DNA of 64,000 nt, taken from the NCBI GenBank assembly GCA_965229785.1, contig CBDDJS010000001.1, positions 2,542,001-2,606,000 on the forward strand, written 5' to 3'. A model generated the notes under the pieces. It saw only the letters and a program-made list of their open reading frames with translations, did no database searches and was not told the DNA's origin. The DNA comes from JAWPMT01 sp965229785. GTDB lineage: Bacteria; Bacteroidota; Bacteroidia; Cytophagales; Cyclobacteriaceae. The position numbers and the translations under genes were made by a program. Shown piece after piece: positions 16,663-26,059 of the stretch. Position 1 is the stretch's first letter. Every line of letters starts with the position of its first letter.

Positions 16663-18561
16663 TTAGGTTGATTTTATCATCATGAGATCACCATCCAGCA
16701 CCACACGATCTTCCTCCACCAGTAGCCTTACCGCCTCCAGTACGTCTTCAGCGGCAACTTTCTTCAATGTCATAACTTCCTTGATTTTCAGGCTGCCTTT
16801 GGCTTTGATCAATTCATATAACTCATTGGGATCTAAAAGTATCTGATTTCTCTTTTTCCGATTTACACAATAGTCACAGACTCCACAAGGTTCATCAGTG
16901 ATCTCATCAAAATACGCCTGTAACATCCGGGTACGGCAGGTTTTCTGATCTTTGATGTAATCCAGCACTTTGTGGGCTTTATCCAGAATTTGTTTTCTTC
17001 TCGCTTTAAGCGCCTTTTCGTCTATTGGTAATTGATTGACATCCAACCTGGGTACCAAAAAGGTCAATTGGCTCCGAGTCGCTGCCGACTGGTAGTCGAC
17101 CACTTCATACTGATGGAGCATATTCATCCGGCTTTTAATGTCCTTCGGATTGGTATTGAGCATTTGTGCCAAATCCTTCTCAGAAACTTTACCGTATTGA
17201 CTAAAAAGCTCCCCACCATACAACCTCAAAATTCCTTTGATTAACAAGTCTAGCTGTGGGTGTGACACCTGAAAACGATACAGGTCTTCTTTTTGCATAC
17301 GAATCATGATCCGGGAAGCATGATTGTATCCTTCATTCAGCTGAATTAATCCCTCTTTTTCAAGCCTTGCCAGTGCATTGTAAGTATCCAATGGCGTCAG
17401 GTTATAGGTATTGGCAAATTCCTCCAAATCAAAATCGAGACTACCTTCTGGTAAACTTCCGATGGCCAGTTTATAGTAATTAGAAAGTGCCTGATAGGTT
17501 CGCTTAAGCAACTCCACTGATACCTGAGACTTCTCAATGCGTTCAATCAAAGCGTCCTTGTCGGATTCATGAATGAGCATTACAGCATAGGCCTTTTGTT
17601 CATCGCGTCCTGCCCTTCCGGCTTCCTGATAATAAGCCTCCAACGTATCGGGAATATCCAGATGGATCACAGACCTCACATCAGGCTTATCGATCCCCAT
17701 GCCAAAGGCATTAGTAGCCACCATCACCCGTATACCTCCCCTAATCCACTTTTCCTGCTTTTCGGCCCGATCATCCGGAGATAAACCCGCATGATAATGA
17801 TCAGCAGAAATACGATTATCTGTCAGTATCCTGGCTATCTCCCCCGTTCGCTTTCTGCTCCTTACATAAACTACACTGCTTCCCGGCACATTGTGCAAAA
17901 TCTCCAGCATTTTTCGAAGCTTACTTTCGACCTGAAAAACAGAATAGGATAAGTTCTTCCTGGCAAAACTCTTTTTAAAGATCCGGGCATCCTTCATCCC
18001 CAATCTCTCGGTAATATCAATCTTAACCTCTTTCGTCGCAGTAGCCGTAAGGGCGAGCACCTTTTGGATCCCCGACTGATCTATAAAATCTTTGATCAAC
18101 AGATACGGTGGCCGAAAATCATACCCCCACTGTGAAATACAGTGTGCTTCATCGATGGCAATCATGGAAAAATTCATCTGCTGGGACCGTGCCATGAACA
18201 AATCAGATTGCAGGCGTTCCGGAGATACATATAAGAACTTGACATCTCCGTAAATACAGTTATCCAGCGTAATGTCCAATTCTTTCCTGGACATCCCCGA
18301 GTACAAGGCTTTTGCTTTGATGCCACGACTTTCTAACTGATCTACCTGATCCCGCATCAAAGCAATCAACGGAGAAATGACTAAACAGAGTCCCTCAAGG
18401 GCCATTGCCGGAACCTGAAAACAAACGGATTTACCTCCTCCGGTAGGCAGCAAGGCTAAAGTCGGTTTTCCCTCCAGAACGGATTGGATAATATCCTCCT
18501 GTAACGGCCGAAAAGCATCATAGCCCCAATATTTCTTTAATATGTCGAGTGGCGCTATCAA
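16663..18561 (-). CDS. recQ: RecQ-family ATP-dependent DNA helicase
   Basis: 632 residues. Helicase motifs in order: PTGGGKSVCFQ (Walker A, Lys44), AIDEAHCISQWGYDFRP (DEAH 137-140), ALTATAT, then VATNAFGMGIDKPDVRSVIH and QEAGRAGRDE in the second RecA domain. A zinc-binding block follows (CRTRML, then EPCGVCDYC, about 540-568). The HRDC domain of longer RecQ proteins is absent. RecQ unwinds DNA 3' to 5' in recombination and fork repair. The only plausible start is TTG (18559-18561), three bases after the comEC stop and in the same frame, which suggests coupled translation with comEC. Confidence 0.92.
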   Translation of the reverse strand: MIAPLDILKKYWGYDAFRPLQEDIIQSVLEGKPTLALLPTGGGKSVCFQVPAMALEGLCLVISPLIALMRDQVDQLESRGIKAKALYSGMSRKELDITLDNCIYGDVKFLYVSPERLQSDLFMARSQQMNFSMIAIDEAHCISQWGYDFRPPYLLIKDFIDQSGIQKVLALTATATKEVKIDITERLGMKDARIFKKSFARKNLSYSVFQVESKLRKMLEILHNVPGSSVVYVRSRKRTGEIARILTDNRISADHYHAGLSPDDRAEKQEKWIRGGIRVMVATNAFGMGIDKPDVRSVIHLDIPDTLEAYYQEAGRAGRDEQKAYAVMLIHESDKDALIERIEKSQVSVELLKRTYQALSNYYKLAIGSLPEGSLDFDLEEFANTYNLTPLDTYNALARLEKEGLIQLNEGYNHASRIMIRMQKEDLYRFQVSHPQLDLLIKGILRLYGGELFSQYGKVSEKDLAQMLNTNPKDIKSRMNMLHQYEVVDYQSAATRSQLTFLVPRLDVNQLPIDEKALKARRKQILDKAHKVLDYIKDQKTCRTRMLQAYFDEITDEPCGVCDYCVNRKKRNQILLDPNELYELIKAKGSLKIKEVMTLKKVAAEDVLEAVRLLVEEDRVVLDGDLMMIKST

Positions 18562-18564
18562 AAT

Positions 18565-20667
18565 TTAAATCACTTGTTGATCTGATAGATTATAAGCCCA
18601 ATACCCATCTTCGGAAATGAAATGTGCCACAATACCATGAGATGCACAGAAGTCTTTCATTTTCCTAAGGTACCAACCACTACAGTTTGCATCAAAGATC
18701 AAGTGCTGATATTCGATTTTTTCCAGTTGATCCTGATTGAGTGCGTTGCTGGAAATTAACAAAACATCCGTCTCAATCGCCTGGTCAAACCGCATGTTTT
18801 TCAAACGTTCACCAGCATAAAGAATTCTCATTCCTTTCCATACCATGGCCTGCACATGCTCTCCTAAAAACACTTCTCTGAACCCAACCAGATCTGTTTC
18901 AATGGGTCTTAGCCCTTCATTAAGTCGATTAGGGTCAATTTGAAATTTCAATAGACTCAGATCCTCGATACTATCCCGCACCAATAATCGGGCATGGCCA
19001 TCTGATACCAGATCAATCGCCAACTGATCTTTCAATTCATAGATAACCAGCTCTTCTTTGTGCAATATTTGATATTGATGATGGGCTTTCGAACTAAAAA
19101 ATAGCAATAAACAAGTTGCTGCCAATGATATGCTTGAAAACGTTCGAAACTGGAATGTCCAGAAAATCGCAATCATGGTGATGTAGATCAGCAGCGTTTC
19201 AAAAGGAGTGGCCATTAACCAATCCAACTTACTGGCAGGCAGTGCCTCGATATTTTGGACCAGCGTATTGAGCAACCATATAATTTTCCCCAGGAGCCAC
19301 GACAATACGTTGCCCATCGTACTAGAAAAGGCACCAATCGCCAGCATAGGCAATCCCATCAGCAGGATGATAAAGGCAGCGGGGATCACTACTAAATTGG
19401 AGATGAGGAAATAAGTTGGAAACTGATGGAAATAGAAAAGAGATAGTGGTGCCGTACTAATCTGAGCAGCCAGTGAAACACTAGAAACGCCCCACACCTT
19501 ATCCAGCAGATAATTGTTAACGTGGATCAAGCCATAAATTCTTGGAAAGAGGTACACAATTCCCAAGACCGCCAGGAATGATAATTGAAATCCTACCTGA
19601 AAAAGATACTGCGGATTGACCAGAAGTAAGACAAAAGCCGCAACACCTAGTGAGTTAAAGATGTTTCTTCGATTACTGGTAGCATCTGCGATACTCAGGA
19701 TGGAAAACATGCACGCTGCCCGAAACACAGATGCTGAAAGTCCGGTCACCAGAGCGTACATCCAAATGATCGCAATGGCCAGGAACATGAAAAGATACCT
19801 TCCCAACCGATTGGATCGGATTTTGCCCATGAGAAAAGTGATGAATACATAAATGATTCCCACATGTAAGCCAGAAACGGCCAATACGTGCGTTGCTCCC
19901 GCTGTGGAGTAAGCTTTTTTCATGTCCTGATCAAGATAGTCCTTGACACCAACCAGTAAAGCCATGGCTATTTGGCGCTCCTCCGGATCGGGAAAATAGG
20001 CGTGTAGCTCATCTCGCACCCACTCTCGAATTTCAAGGCTGAAATTGACAATCGAAAACTTTTCATTTCGCTCCACTATGGCTATCTGATCCGCCGGGAC
20101 AAACGTTTGAGAAAACACCTGATTTCTCTTCATATAACTGGCGTAATCAAACTCACTGGGATTCATTGGAGGAGGAATAGGCGATAAATTTCCCCTAACA
20201 AAAATCCGATCACCGTAGCCGGGGACTGTTTCCACCGGTTTTTTCAGATAGAAATGAACCTTACCGGTCGCTTGTTTTAGCGTATCACCTGACCTGACCT
20301 CATCTATATTCAGTTCGTATCGAAAATACTTTTCTTTTTCCAGTACGCCACTGGCGATATGACCGGAAAATGCATCGATCTTTTCAAAATGAGAATAGTG
20401 CAGTGAGTCCAGACTATGGTCATGAAACCTGGATATCAATCCACCCATGTAACCCACTACCAGAAAAGCGCAAATACCATTGACAATGGCTTTGTTGTAA
20501 AAGTTATCTCGATGACTCAGGTAAATCAAGATCAAATATGAGGACAGCAAGCCTGTCAAAATCACGATAGCATACTTCCAGAGAAATGGAAAATAGTCGT
20601 AAAGTATGATACCGACGCCAAGAAAAATGCTGAACCTAATAAAAGGAAAGGGCGCCCATTTGAACAT
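18565..20667 (-). CDS. ComEC/Rec2-family DNA uptake channel
   Basis: 700 residues, multi-pass membrane protein. Residues 1-100 carry N-terminal helices. A DUF4131-like OB region follows (VPGYGDRIFVRGNLSPIPPP). The competence domain starts with the signature ATHVLAVSGLHVGIIYVF (258-275) and continues through about eight helices to 530. The final 150 residues are a soluble domain without the HxHxDH metal motif of the metallo-beta-lactamase domain in longer ComEC proteins. ComEC carries single-stranded DNA across the inner membrane in natural transformation. The next gene, 3 bases away, is recQ. Confidence 0.9.
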   Translation of the reverse strand: MFKWAPFPFIRFSIFLGVGIILYDYFPFLWKYAIVILTGLLSSYLILIYLSHRDNFYNKAIVNGICAFLVVGYMGGLISRFHDHSLDSLHYSHFEKIDAFSGHIASGVLEKEKYFRYELNIDEVRSGDTLKQATGKVHFYLKKPVETVPGYGDRIFVRGNLSPIPPPMNPSEFDYASYMKRNQVFSQTFVPADQIAIVERNEKFSIVNFSLEIREWVRDELHAYFPDPEERQIAMALLVGVKDYLDQDMKKAYSTAGATHVLAVSGLHVGIIYVFITFLMGKIRSNRLGRYLFMFLAIAIIWMYALVTGLSASVFRAACMFSILSIADATSNRRNIFNSLGVAAFVLLLVNPQYLFQVGFQLSFLAVLGIVYLFPRIYGLIHVNNYLLDKVWGVSSVSLAAQISTAPLSLFYFHQFPTYFLISNLVVIPAAFIILLMGLPMLAIGAFSSTMGNVLSWLLGKIIWLLNTLVQNIEALPASKLDWLMATPFETLLIYITMIAIFWTFQFRTFSSISLAATCLLLFFSSKAHHQYQILHKEELVIYELKDQLAIDLVSDGHARLLVRDSIEDLSLLKFQIDPNRLNEGLRPIETDLVGFREVFLGEHVQAMVWKGMRILYAGERLKNMRFDQAIETDVLLISSNALNQDQLEKIEYQHLIFDANCSGWYLRKMKDFCASHGIVAHFISEDGYWAYNLSDQQVI

Positions 20668-20801
20668 AGTTGTTAGTTATTTACTTCGTCAATCCAGTGA
20701 TCGATGTGACAAAGCCTAAATCTATGCATAAAACATGAAACATCCCGGGAACAAATTAGTCGTATTCCCGTCATAAGTCATGAATCAAAAGTATGTGACA
20801 C

Positions 20802-21236
20802 CTATAGGAGTCGTTCCATCTCGTAATGCCACATGTCACATTCAAGGAATTGCTCGCCTTTCTTTACAAAACCGAATTTTTCATAAAGTGGAACCGCCTC
20901 CAGTTGCGCATGCATATAAACGAGTTCTCCGGCATTAAAATTTTCGGTTAAATCATCCACCACAGCCTGCACCAGGGCCGTTCCGGCTCCCTTACCTCGC
21001 CAGGGTTTTCTGACCGCAAATCGTTCCAGTTTGATCCCCTTTTTGGTGGTCCGCCACCGGGCCGTTCCTATCGGATCATCAGAATCGTCCAGTGCCAAAA
21101 AATGTACAGAGGCTTCTTCAAACTCATCGAATTCCTCTTCCCGGTCCACTTGCTGTTCTACGATGAAAACTTCTTCTCTCACATCGAAAGCCCTGGTCAG
21201 ATCATCTCTGGTATCAATCTTCCTGACCTTTATCAT
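20802..21236 (-). CDS. GNAT-family N-acetyltransferase
   Basis: 144 residues from the ATG at 21236; an earlier in-frame ATG (21269) would add 11 atypical residues. The acetyl-CoA-binding motif A is KLERFAVRKPWRGKGAGTALV (split about 75-95). The C-terminal part VPLYEKFGFVKKGEQFLE is the usual motif B. N-terminal VRKIDTRDDLTRAFDVREEVF is typical of the YitI/ElaA-like group. The substrate is unknown. The start lies inside the 3' end of the phoH gene (23-base overlap), so it is probably cotranscribed with it. Confidence 0.9.
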   Translation of the reverse strand: MIKVRKIDTRDDLTRAFDVREEVFIVEQQVDREEEFDEFEEASVHFLALDDSDDPIGTARWRTTKKGIKLERFAVRKPWRGKGAGTALVQAVVDDLTENFNAGELVYMHAQLEAVPLYEKFGFVKKGEQFLECDMWHYEMERLL

Positions 21237-22185
21237 CTTTATCCTGTTTGTATAATTTCTGATAGGCACCGATGATCCGTTTCACCAGCTTGTGTCGAAC
21301 CACGTCACTGCCATCAAGCTCCACAAAGCCAATACCTGTAACTCCTTTTAAGACACTCAATGCTTCCGTCAGTCCCGACTTCTGATTTCTGGGTAGATCT
21401 ATCTGAGATCGGTCGCCGGTTACAATCACTTTAGAATCAGGTCCCATACGTGTCAGGAACATCTTGATCTGCATCGTTGTGGTATTCTGGGCCTCATCTA
21501 ATAGGATATAAGCATTGTGCAAGGTTCTGCCTCGCATGTACGCCAGGGGAGCAATCTCTATAATTCCATTTTCCCGATAGTATTTCAGCTTCTCCGATGG
21601 GATCATGTCATTGAGTGCATCGTAGATGGGTCTGAGGTACGGATCAATCTTTTCTTTCAGGTCACCTGGTAAAAAACCCAGATTTTCGCCAGCTTCTACC
21701 GCCGGGCGGGTAATAATAATTTTTTTGACATCCTTGTTTTTTAAGGCGCGAACGGCAAGTGCCACGGAAATATAGGTTTTACCCGTACCTGCTGGTCCTA
21801 TAGCAAATACCAGGTCGTTCTTCTCAGCCGCTTTTACCAGTTCCTTTTGATTGGACGTCTTCGGAGCGATCTTAATTCCCTTGGTCCCAAAGACCAAAAT
21901 ATTATCTTTCCCCGGCTTAGGTGGGTTTTTATGATCATCTGCAATCATGTTGATCACATTTTCATGGGTAATGCTACCGTAGCGTTCATAGTGCCTTACC
22001 AGCGAATCCAGGATTTCATTGATCCGCAAAATCTGAGCGCCGGTTCCTTTGATTTTTATCTCATTACCACGCGAAATGATTTTGCTATCCGGAAAAGCTG
22101 AAGCGATCTCTTTGATGTTTTGATTTTCGACCCCCAGAAAATCAACCAGGGATACATTTTCCAGTGTAATAGTTTTCTCTAGCAA
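21214..22185 (-). CDS. PhoH-family ATPase
   Basis: 323 residues. An N-terminal KH-like/RNA-binding region (KEIASAFPDSKIISRGNEIK) precedes the PhoH domain. Walker A is AIGPAGTGKTYIS (GPAGTGKT 130-137), Walker B ILLDEAQN (227-234), and KVIVTGDRSQIDLP is the sensor block. This is the PhoH1/YbeZ type, a P-loop ATPase linked to ribosome and RNA metabolism. The only start that fits is TTG (22183-22185); no ATG or GTG lies in frame between it and the divergent gene. The GNAT gene overlaps its end. Confidence 0.92.
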   Translation of the reverse strand: MLEKTITLENVSLVDFLGVENQNIKEIASAFPDSKIISRGNEIKIKGTGAQILRINEILDSLVRHYERYGSITHENVINMIADDHKNPPKPGKDNILVFGTKGIKIAPKTSNQKELVKAAEKNDLVFAIGPAGTGKTYISVALAVRALKNKDVKKIIITRPAVEAGENLGFLPGDLKEKIDPYLRPIYDALNDMIPSEKLKYYRENGIIEIAPLAYMRGRTLHNAYILLDEAQNTTTMQIKMFLTRMGPDSKVIVTGDRSQIDLPRNQKSGLTEALSVLKGVTGIGFVELDGSDVVRHKLVKRIIGAYQKLYKQDKDDKGQED

Positions 22186-22275
22186 ACGAGTTTTTGATTT
22201 AGTTTGAAGGTTACCCCCCTCTTCTTTTAATTTGTGGTTTTTAGAACAAATTAAATAAGAAATTCATTCGCTCGC

Positions 22276-23058
22276 ATGGCAGTTGTCACTTTTATGTCTG
22301 ATTACGGTTGGGACGATCATTATGTGGCAGCAGTCAAGGCCTCCATTCTGGCAGTGAATCCCAGCATCAACATCGTAGACATTTCTCACGAGATCAATGC
22401 ATTTGATGTAGCTCACGGCGCCTATGTACTTAGAAATGTGTTTCGCGATTTCCCCAGACATACGGTTCACCTGGTGAGTGTAGATCCCGTCAATCGTGAA
22501 CCACCGACTTTTGTGGCCTTGAAACTCGAAGACCATTATTTTGTCGGTAATGACACGGGGTTGTTCGGCATGCTGAGTGAGCAGCCGTTTATGGCTCAGG
22601 TAAAACTCAATGCCATCAACCAGGTACAATCCACTTTCCCAGGGAAGGATATTCTAGGCCCCATAGCCGCCAAATTAGCCAGTGGAGAAAACATTCATGA
22701 ATTGGGTGAGCCCGCATTGGAACTGAAGCGACTATTCGCCCGACAATTGAAGGCTACCAAACGAGAAATCGTGGGCAATGTGATCCGGGTAGACAAATAT
22801 GGCAACCTGATCACTAACATTCCCAAATCGGAATTCGATACCATTCAGAAGATCAATGGAAATGTTCCTTTTGAAGTGCAGGCTGGTCGGGAAGTGTTTT
22901 ATGAATTCAATAAAAATTACCATGAAGTAGAGTCTGGCAATTGCTACTTGCTTTTCAATTCACTGGGTTTACTTCAAATTGGCATCAACAAAGGCAATGC
23001 GGCCGAATTACTTGGCTTAAAATTAGATACACCCATTGCCATACACTTTAAGATATAA
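22276..23058 (+). CDS. SAM hydrolase (DUF62 / SAM hydroxide adenosyltransferase)
   Basis: 260 residues. The N-terminal domain opens with VVTFMSDYGWDDHYVAAVKA (Asp in SDYG and the following His are active-site positions) and continues with INIVDISHEINAFDVAHGAY, all hallmarks of the chlorinase/fluorinase/SAM-hydrolase superfamily. The C-terminal beta-barrel domain carries VDKYGNLITNIPKSEF. Bacterial DUF62 proteins split S-adenosylmethionine into adenosine and methionine; no halogenase feature is evident. The stop is separated from the next gene by one base (TAA-C-ATG), so the pair is an operon. Confidence 0.92.
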   Translation: MAVVTFMSDYGWDDHYVAAVKASILAVNPSINIVDISHEINAFDVAHGAYVLRNVFRDFPRHTVHLVSVDPVNREPPTFVALKLEDHYFVGNDTGLFGMLSEQPFMAQVKLNAINQVQSTFPGKDILGPIAAKLASGENIHELGEPALELKRLFARQLKATKREIVGNVIRVDKYGNLITNIPKSEFDTIQKINGNVPFEVQAGREVFYEFNKNYHEVESGNCYLLFNSLGLLQIGINKGNAAELLGLKLDTPIAIHFKI

Positions 23059-23059
23059 C

Positions 23060-23380
23060 ATGTTAGTCAGAGTTGTACGAATGGAATTTGCCCCTGAAAA
23101 GGTCAGCGATTTCAAAAAGTTGTTTTACGAGCGAAAGGCCAAGATCAGCGCATTTCCTGGCTGTCAACAAGTACAGTTATTGCAAGATCACACGCTTTCA
23201 AATGTTTTCTACACGCTGAGTCACTGGGACGGCCCCGACGATCTCGAAAACTACCGAACTTCACCATTCTTCGATGATACCTGGAAGGCCACAAAAGCCC
23301 TGTTCTCAGGCAAACCCAAGGCATGGTCATTGATCCCGGATGCGGAAGCAGGAAACCACAAGTCAGGCTCTGAAAATTAA
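23060..23380 (+). CDS. Antibiotic biosynthesis monooxygenase (ABM) domain protein
   Basis: 106 residues from the ATG at 23060, chosen because it follows the upstream stop by one base and begins at the first strand of the domain (MLVRVVRMEFAPEKVSDF). The ferredoxin-like dimeric fold is shown by FPGCQQVQLLQDH, VFYTLSHWDGPDDLENYR and FFDDTWKATKALF. ABM-domain proteins act as small monooxygenases or as heme or quinone binders; the substrate here is unknown. It is translationally linked to the SAM hydrolase gene. Confidence 0.85.
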   Translation: MLVRVVRMEFAPEKVSDFKKLFYERKAKISAFPGCQQVQLLQDHTLSNVFYTLSHWDGPDDLENYRTSPFFDDTWKATKALFSGKPKAWSLIPDAEAGNHKSGSEN

Positions 23381-23389
23381 ATAAGACTT

Positions 23390-23502
23390 TTTGGGCGTGT
23401 CCTTCCAGGCCGGGTCGCGCCAGACCGGGTCGCGCCAGACCGGGTCTTCGCTACTCGTACCGCCGAGACTGGCGGCACTCAGACAGGCCACTCACCCCCT
23501 CA
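23390..23502. repeat. GC-rich intergenic repeat element
   Basis: This gene-free stretch contrasts with its AT-rich surroundings. CCGGGTCGCGCCAGA occurs twice in tandem (23410-23424, 23425-23439), followed by a partial third copy (CCGGGTCTTCG). A small hairpin CCGCC-GAGACT-GGCGG lies at 23460-23475. It starts with TTTTTGGGCGTG and ends near CACCCCCTCACGCAAG. Similar GGGCGTG...GGGTCGCGC elements are, as I recall, dispersed between genes in many Bacteroidota. No coding sequence is seen. Intergenic span 23381-23658. Confidence 0.5.
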
Positions 23503-23658
23503 CGCAAGAACTGCTTTTACAATCGAGTAGTACCCTGTTTTAAAAAACTTTCTACCAATGCATTACAAATGCAGATAAAGAATTCAATCGCAATGCAATG
23601 ACGACCGAGCGGTTCTTATGTCTCACAGTTTGTTCCTCACTATTTAGTATCCACATAA

Positions 23659-24558
23659 CTATTTCTGGTTTCGGACAAACGCATAATTAAGTCCAATCGT
23701 CAATTGATCCTTGTTTTCAATTCGATTATAAACAGACCGAACTGTGAAGAAATTTTTACCTGGAATCAAAAGTTGGAAGTATGCTTCGTGATGAAAATAG
23801 TCGTTGTAAAACCGTGAATTAAATCCAAAATACATATGTCTCAGGTTTTGCTCAAGCCCTAAACCAATTCCAAAATTCCTGTTACTATCAAGATCTTGAT
23901 AACCCGTTCTGAAAATTAAGCCTGTATCGTGGATGTACCTGATTCTTGATGTAAGATTGATATCTGTTAATAACAATTCCCGATCTTTAAAGCGGAGCAA
24001 GTTGTACTGAATGGTAGTTCGACCAACATACCGTAATCTGGTCATTCCAGACTCTACATACAGAGCATAATTGTTCTCAAAGTCCGAAAACCCGCTAACC
24101 TTGACCAAGAATTTATCTTGAAAATCCTCAAAATGTATCAATGGCTCTTCATTCACACCATTACTCAATTGAAGTCCTCCTACAGTACTGAATGCATCAT
24201 AATTCATTCCGAAGGACAACCATCGGGAATTATAAAAATCACGTATCTCAACACTATCATCAGGAATTAATTTGATATTCAAAATTGAGTCCTTTGTCAC
24301 AGGAACGATTCTCGTTAAAAAACCAAACATTCTAAACGAAAGATGGGCGCTATCCATTTCAGTCATCAACTCAAAATTGCCCAGCGCATCGGTCACCGTT
24401 CCATTTTCAGTACCTTCTTCTAAAATAACTACCGGAAAAATTGCTTCCTTATTATGATCATAAACCACACCCTTAATCATGTGCTGTGCCTCCAAATCAA
24501 ATTGAAGGAGCTGGGTCAGCATTATGAGCATACTTATGCCTAGTTGTTTGGAATTCAC
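23659..24558 (-). CDS. Carboxypeptidase-regulatory-like domain protein, probable outer-membrane barrel
   Basis: 299 residues from a GTG start; an internal ATG at 24531 would also keep a signal peptide (MLIMLTQLLQFDLEAQ). Residues about 27-90 form a CarboxypepD_reg-like beta-sandwich (MIKGVVYDHNKEAIFPVVIL, ENGTVTDALGNFELMTE), the same module found at the start of TonB-dependent receptors. The remainder is made of alternating strands with aromatic ends (NRNFGIGLGLEQNLRHMYFG, LTIGLNYAFVRN), fitting an outer-membrane barrel of 8-10 strands. It is too short for a TonB-dependent receptor. Function unknown. Confidence 0.75.
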   Translation of the reverse strand: MNSKQLGISMLIMLTQLLQFDLEAQHMIKGVVYDHNKEAIFPVVILEEGTENGTVTDALGNFELMTEMDSAHLSFRMFGFLTRIVPVTKDSILNIKLIPDDSVEIRDFYNSRWLSFGMNYDAFSTVGGLQLSNGVNEEPLIHFEDFQDKFLVKVSGFSDFENNYALYVESGMTRLRYVGRTTIQYNLLRFKDRELLLTDINLTSRIRYIHDTGLIFRTGYQDLDSNRNFGIGLGLEQNLRHMYFGFNSRFYNDYFHHEAYFQLLIPGKNFFTVRSVYNRIENKDQLTIGLNYAFVRNQK

Positions 24559-24653
24559 ACCAACAAAATACCTTGTTTCATTGACCTGTCAAAAAAAGAA
24601 AGCGCCCGCCTGACGCCTTCTCAACCAAGTTACAATAAATAGTGACTGATCTT

Positions 24654-24677
24654 AAAGAAGTCTGTCCTGACTTCTTT
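24654..24677. other. Perfect 9-base hairpin in a divergent intergenic region
   Basis: AAAGAAGTC-TGTCCT-GACTTCTTT between the divergent genes starting at 24558 and 24811. It has no following T-run and no gene ends here, so an operator is more likely than a terminator. Low confidence in any role. Confidence 0.3.
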
Positions 24678-24810
24678 TCCGCCTGATTATCACTAGACAA
24701 AGCTTTATACATTACTTCAGCAACTCATGCCACAATTGACTTAATCACCCTAATACCTCAAAAGCATTAGTCAGGCACGAATGAGGTATAATCTTTAATT
24801 TGCTTTCACT

Positions 24811-25482
24811 ATGGCGACATTCGCGATTGGAGATATACATGGGACCTCAGATGCTTTAAAGACCTTACTTGATCTGAAGCTTTTCACAGATCAGGATACC
24901 ATCATATTTCTGGGCGATTACGTAGATCGTGGACCAGACGTGAAAGGTGTAATCAATCAACTAATAGCCATTTCAAGCAAATTCAATGTCGTTTTCTTGA
25001 TGGGAAATCATGAGATCATGATGCTGCAATCCAGGCATAACAGCGACCTTTTACCTAACTGGCTTATGAACGGAGGAACCCAAACACTGGATTCATATGG
25101 CATTGGAGATGATCCCAATTGGCAAAATAACATACCGCAATCACACTGGAATTTTCTTGAAAATGGGAGGCCCTACTATGTCAAAGGGGACTTCATTTTT
25201 GTTCATGCCGGTCTTGAATCAGGAACTTCACTTGTTCAACAAGATAAATTGCATCTTTTTTGGAAGAAATATGAGCGACCGGTGCCATTTGAGGATAAAA
25301 AAACAGTGATCTGCGGTCATACTTCTCGTAAAAACGGACTTATTGCCAATTTTGGACACACCATTTGCATAGATACTTTCGCACATGGAGGTCAATGGCT
25401 CACTTGCCTGGAAGTCACGTCCGGAAAATTCTGGCAAACGAGAAAAAGCGGGGAAGTCAGAGAGGGATCACTCGATCAGTGA
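24811..25482 (+). CDS. Metallophosphatase (serine/threonine protein phosphatase-like)
   Basis: 223 residues covering one calcineurin-like domain. The metal-binding motifs are all present: GDIHG (7-11), GDYVDRG (35-41), GNHE (65-68), a FVHAGL block and a CGHTS block. The order and spacing match the PP1/lambda phosphatase and PrpA/PrpB group, so it may act on phosphoproteins or on bis-nucleotides. No signal peptide, so cytosolic. Its 3' end overlaps the convergent CHRD-like gene by 7 bases. A -7-like TTAATTTG lies 8 bases before the start codon. Confidence 0.92.
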   Translation: MATFAIGDIHGTSDALKTLLDLKLFTDQDTIIFLGDYVDRGPDVKGVINQLIAISSKFNVVFLMGNHEIMMLQSRHNSDLLPNWLMNGGTQTLDSYGIGDDPNWQNNIPQSHWNFLENGRPYYVKGDFIFVHAGLESGTSLVQQDKLHLFWKKYERPVPFEDKKTVICGHTSRKNGLIANFGHTICIDTFAHGGQWLTCLEVTSGKFWQTRKSGEVREGSLDQ

Positions 25483-25982
25483 CCCACACACACCGTGATA
25501 CTATTGGGATCGTACTCACGGCTGTTGGCCCCAATGTTTCCGGTAGCCACCGCAAAGTTGCTAAAGGCCGACCCTTCTGGTACGTTCATGTGAATTTTAA
25601 CGCTACCATTCATTTCCTGAAGCAAATCAAAAGTCAGTAATTCACCATCTGCTAGCTTTTCATTCGCTAGCATCGTAATGCTTTCACCGGTAGTGGCATC
25701 CACATCATTCAACCTAAAAGCCAATTCGCCAGCTTCCGTTACGGTCCCAAAGTGAAGATGTGCTGGAAAAGGCATTCCGGGTTCTGTTCCTGATAGAGAA
25801 ATAGCGACCTGAACCGTTGTAGGATCTACTTCAGTGAAAGTCACCTGTCCTTCAATAGGGGTAGTAGAAACACGGTGCAAAAGGTAAACAGATTCTCTTA
25901 CCTGAAGCTCATCTGTACTACTGGTACAGCTCCAAAACCCAATCAATATCAATGCCCAAATCAACTTTCCAAATGCCTTCAT
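25476..25982 (-). CDS. CHRD-like lipoprotein
   Basis: 168 residues from the ATG at 25982, which places a good lipobox signal at the N-terminus (LIWALILIGFWSC). An ATG six codons earlier is also possible. The mature part is beta-rich with a PAHLHFGTV block and a second IHMNVPEG block, resembling CHRD and Cu/Zn superoxide-dismutase-like sandwich proteins. The HLH motif could hold metal. It is probably outer-membrane anchored. Function unknown; the family call is moderate. Confidence 0.65.
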   Translation of the reverse strand: MKAFGKLIWALILIGFWSCTSSTDELQVRESVYLLHRVSTTPIEGQVTFTEVDPTTVQVAISLSGTEPGMPFPAHLHFGTVTEAGELAFRLNDVDATTGESITMLANEKLADGELLTFDLLQEMNGSVKIHMNVPEGSAFSNFAVATGNIGANSREYDPNSITVCVGH

Positions 25983-26059
25983 GTCTTCAATACAATTCAA
26001 TGTGTGATTACCCTTGTTACCATAACAAAAATCCTGCCCAAAATGGTTTCAAATGTCAC

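Noticed and set aside
23401..23450. Short tandem repeats that might suggest a CRISPR array
   Set aside because: The repeat units are adjacent without spacers, only about 2.7 copies, and there are no cas genes.
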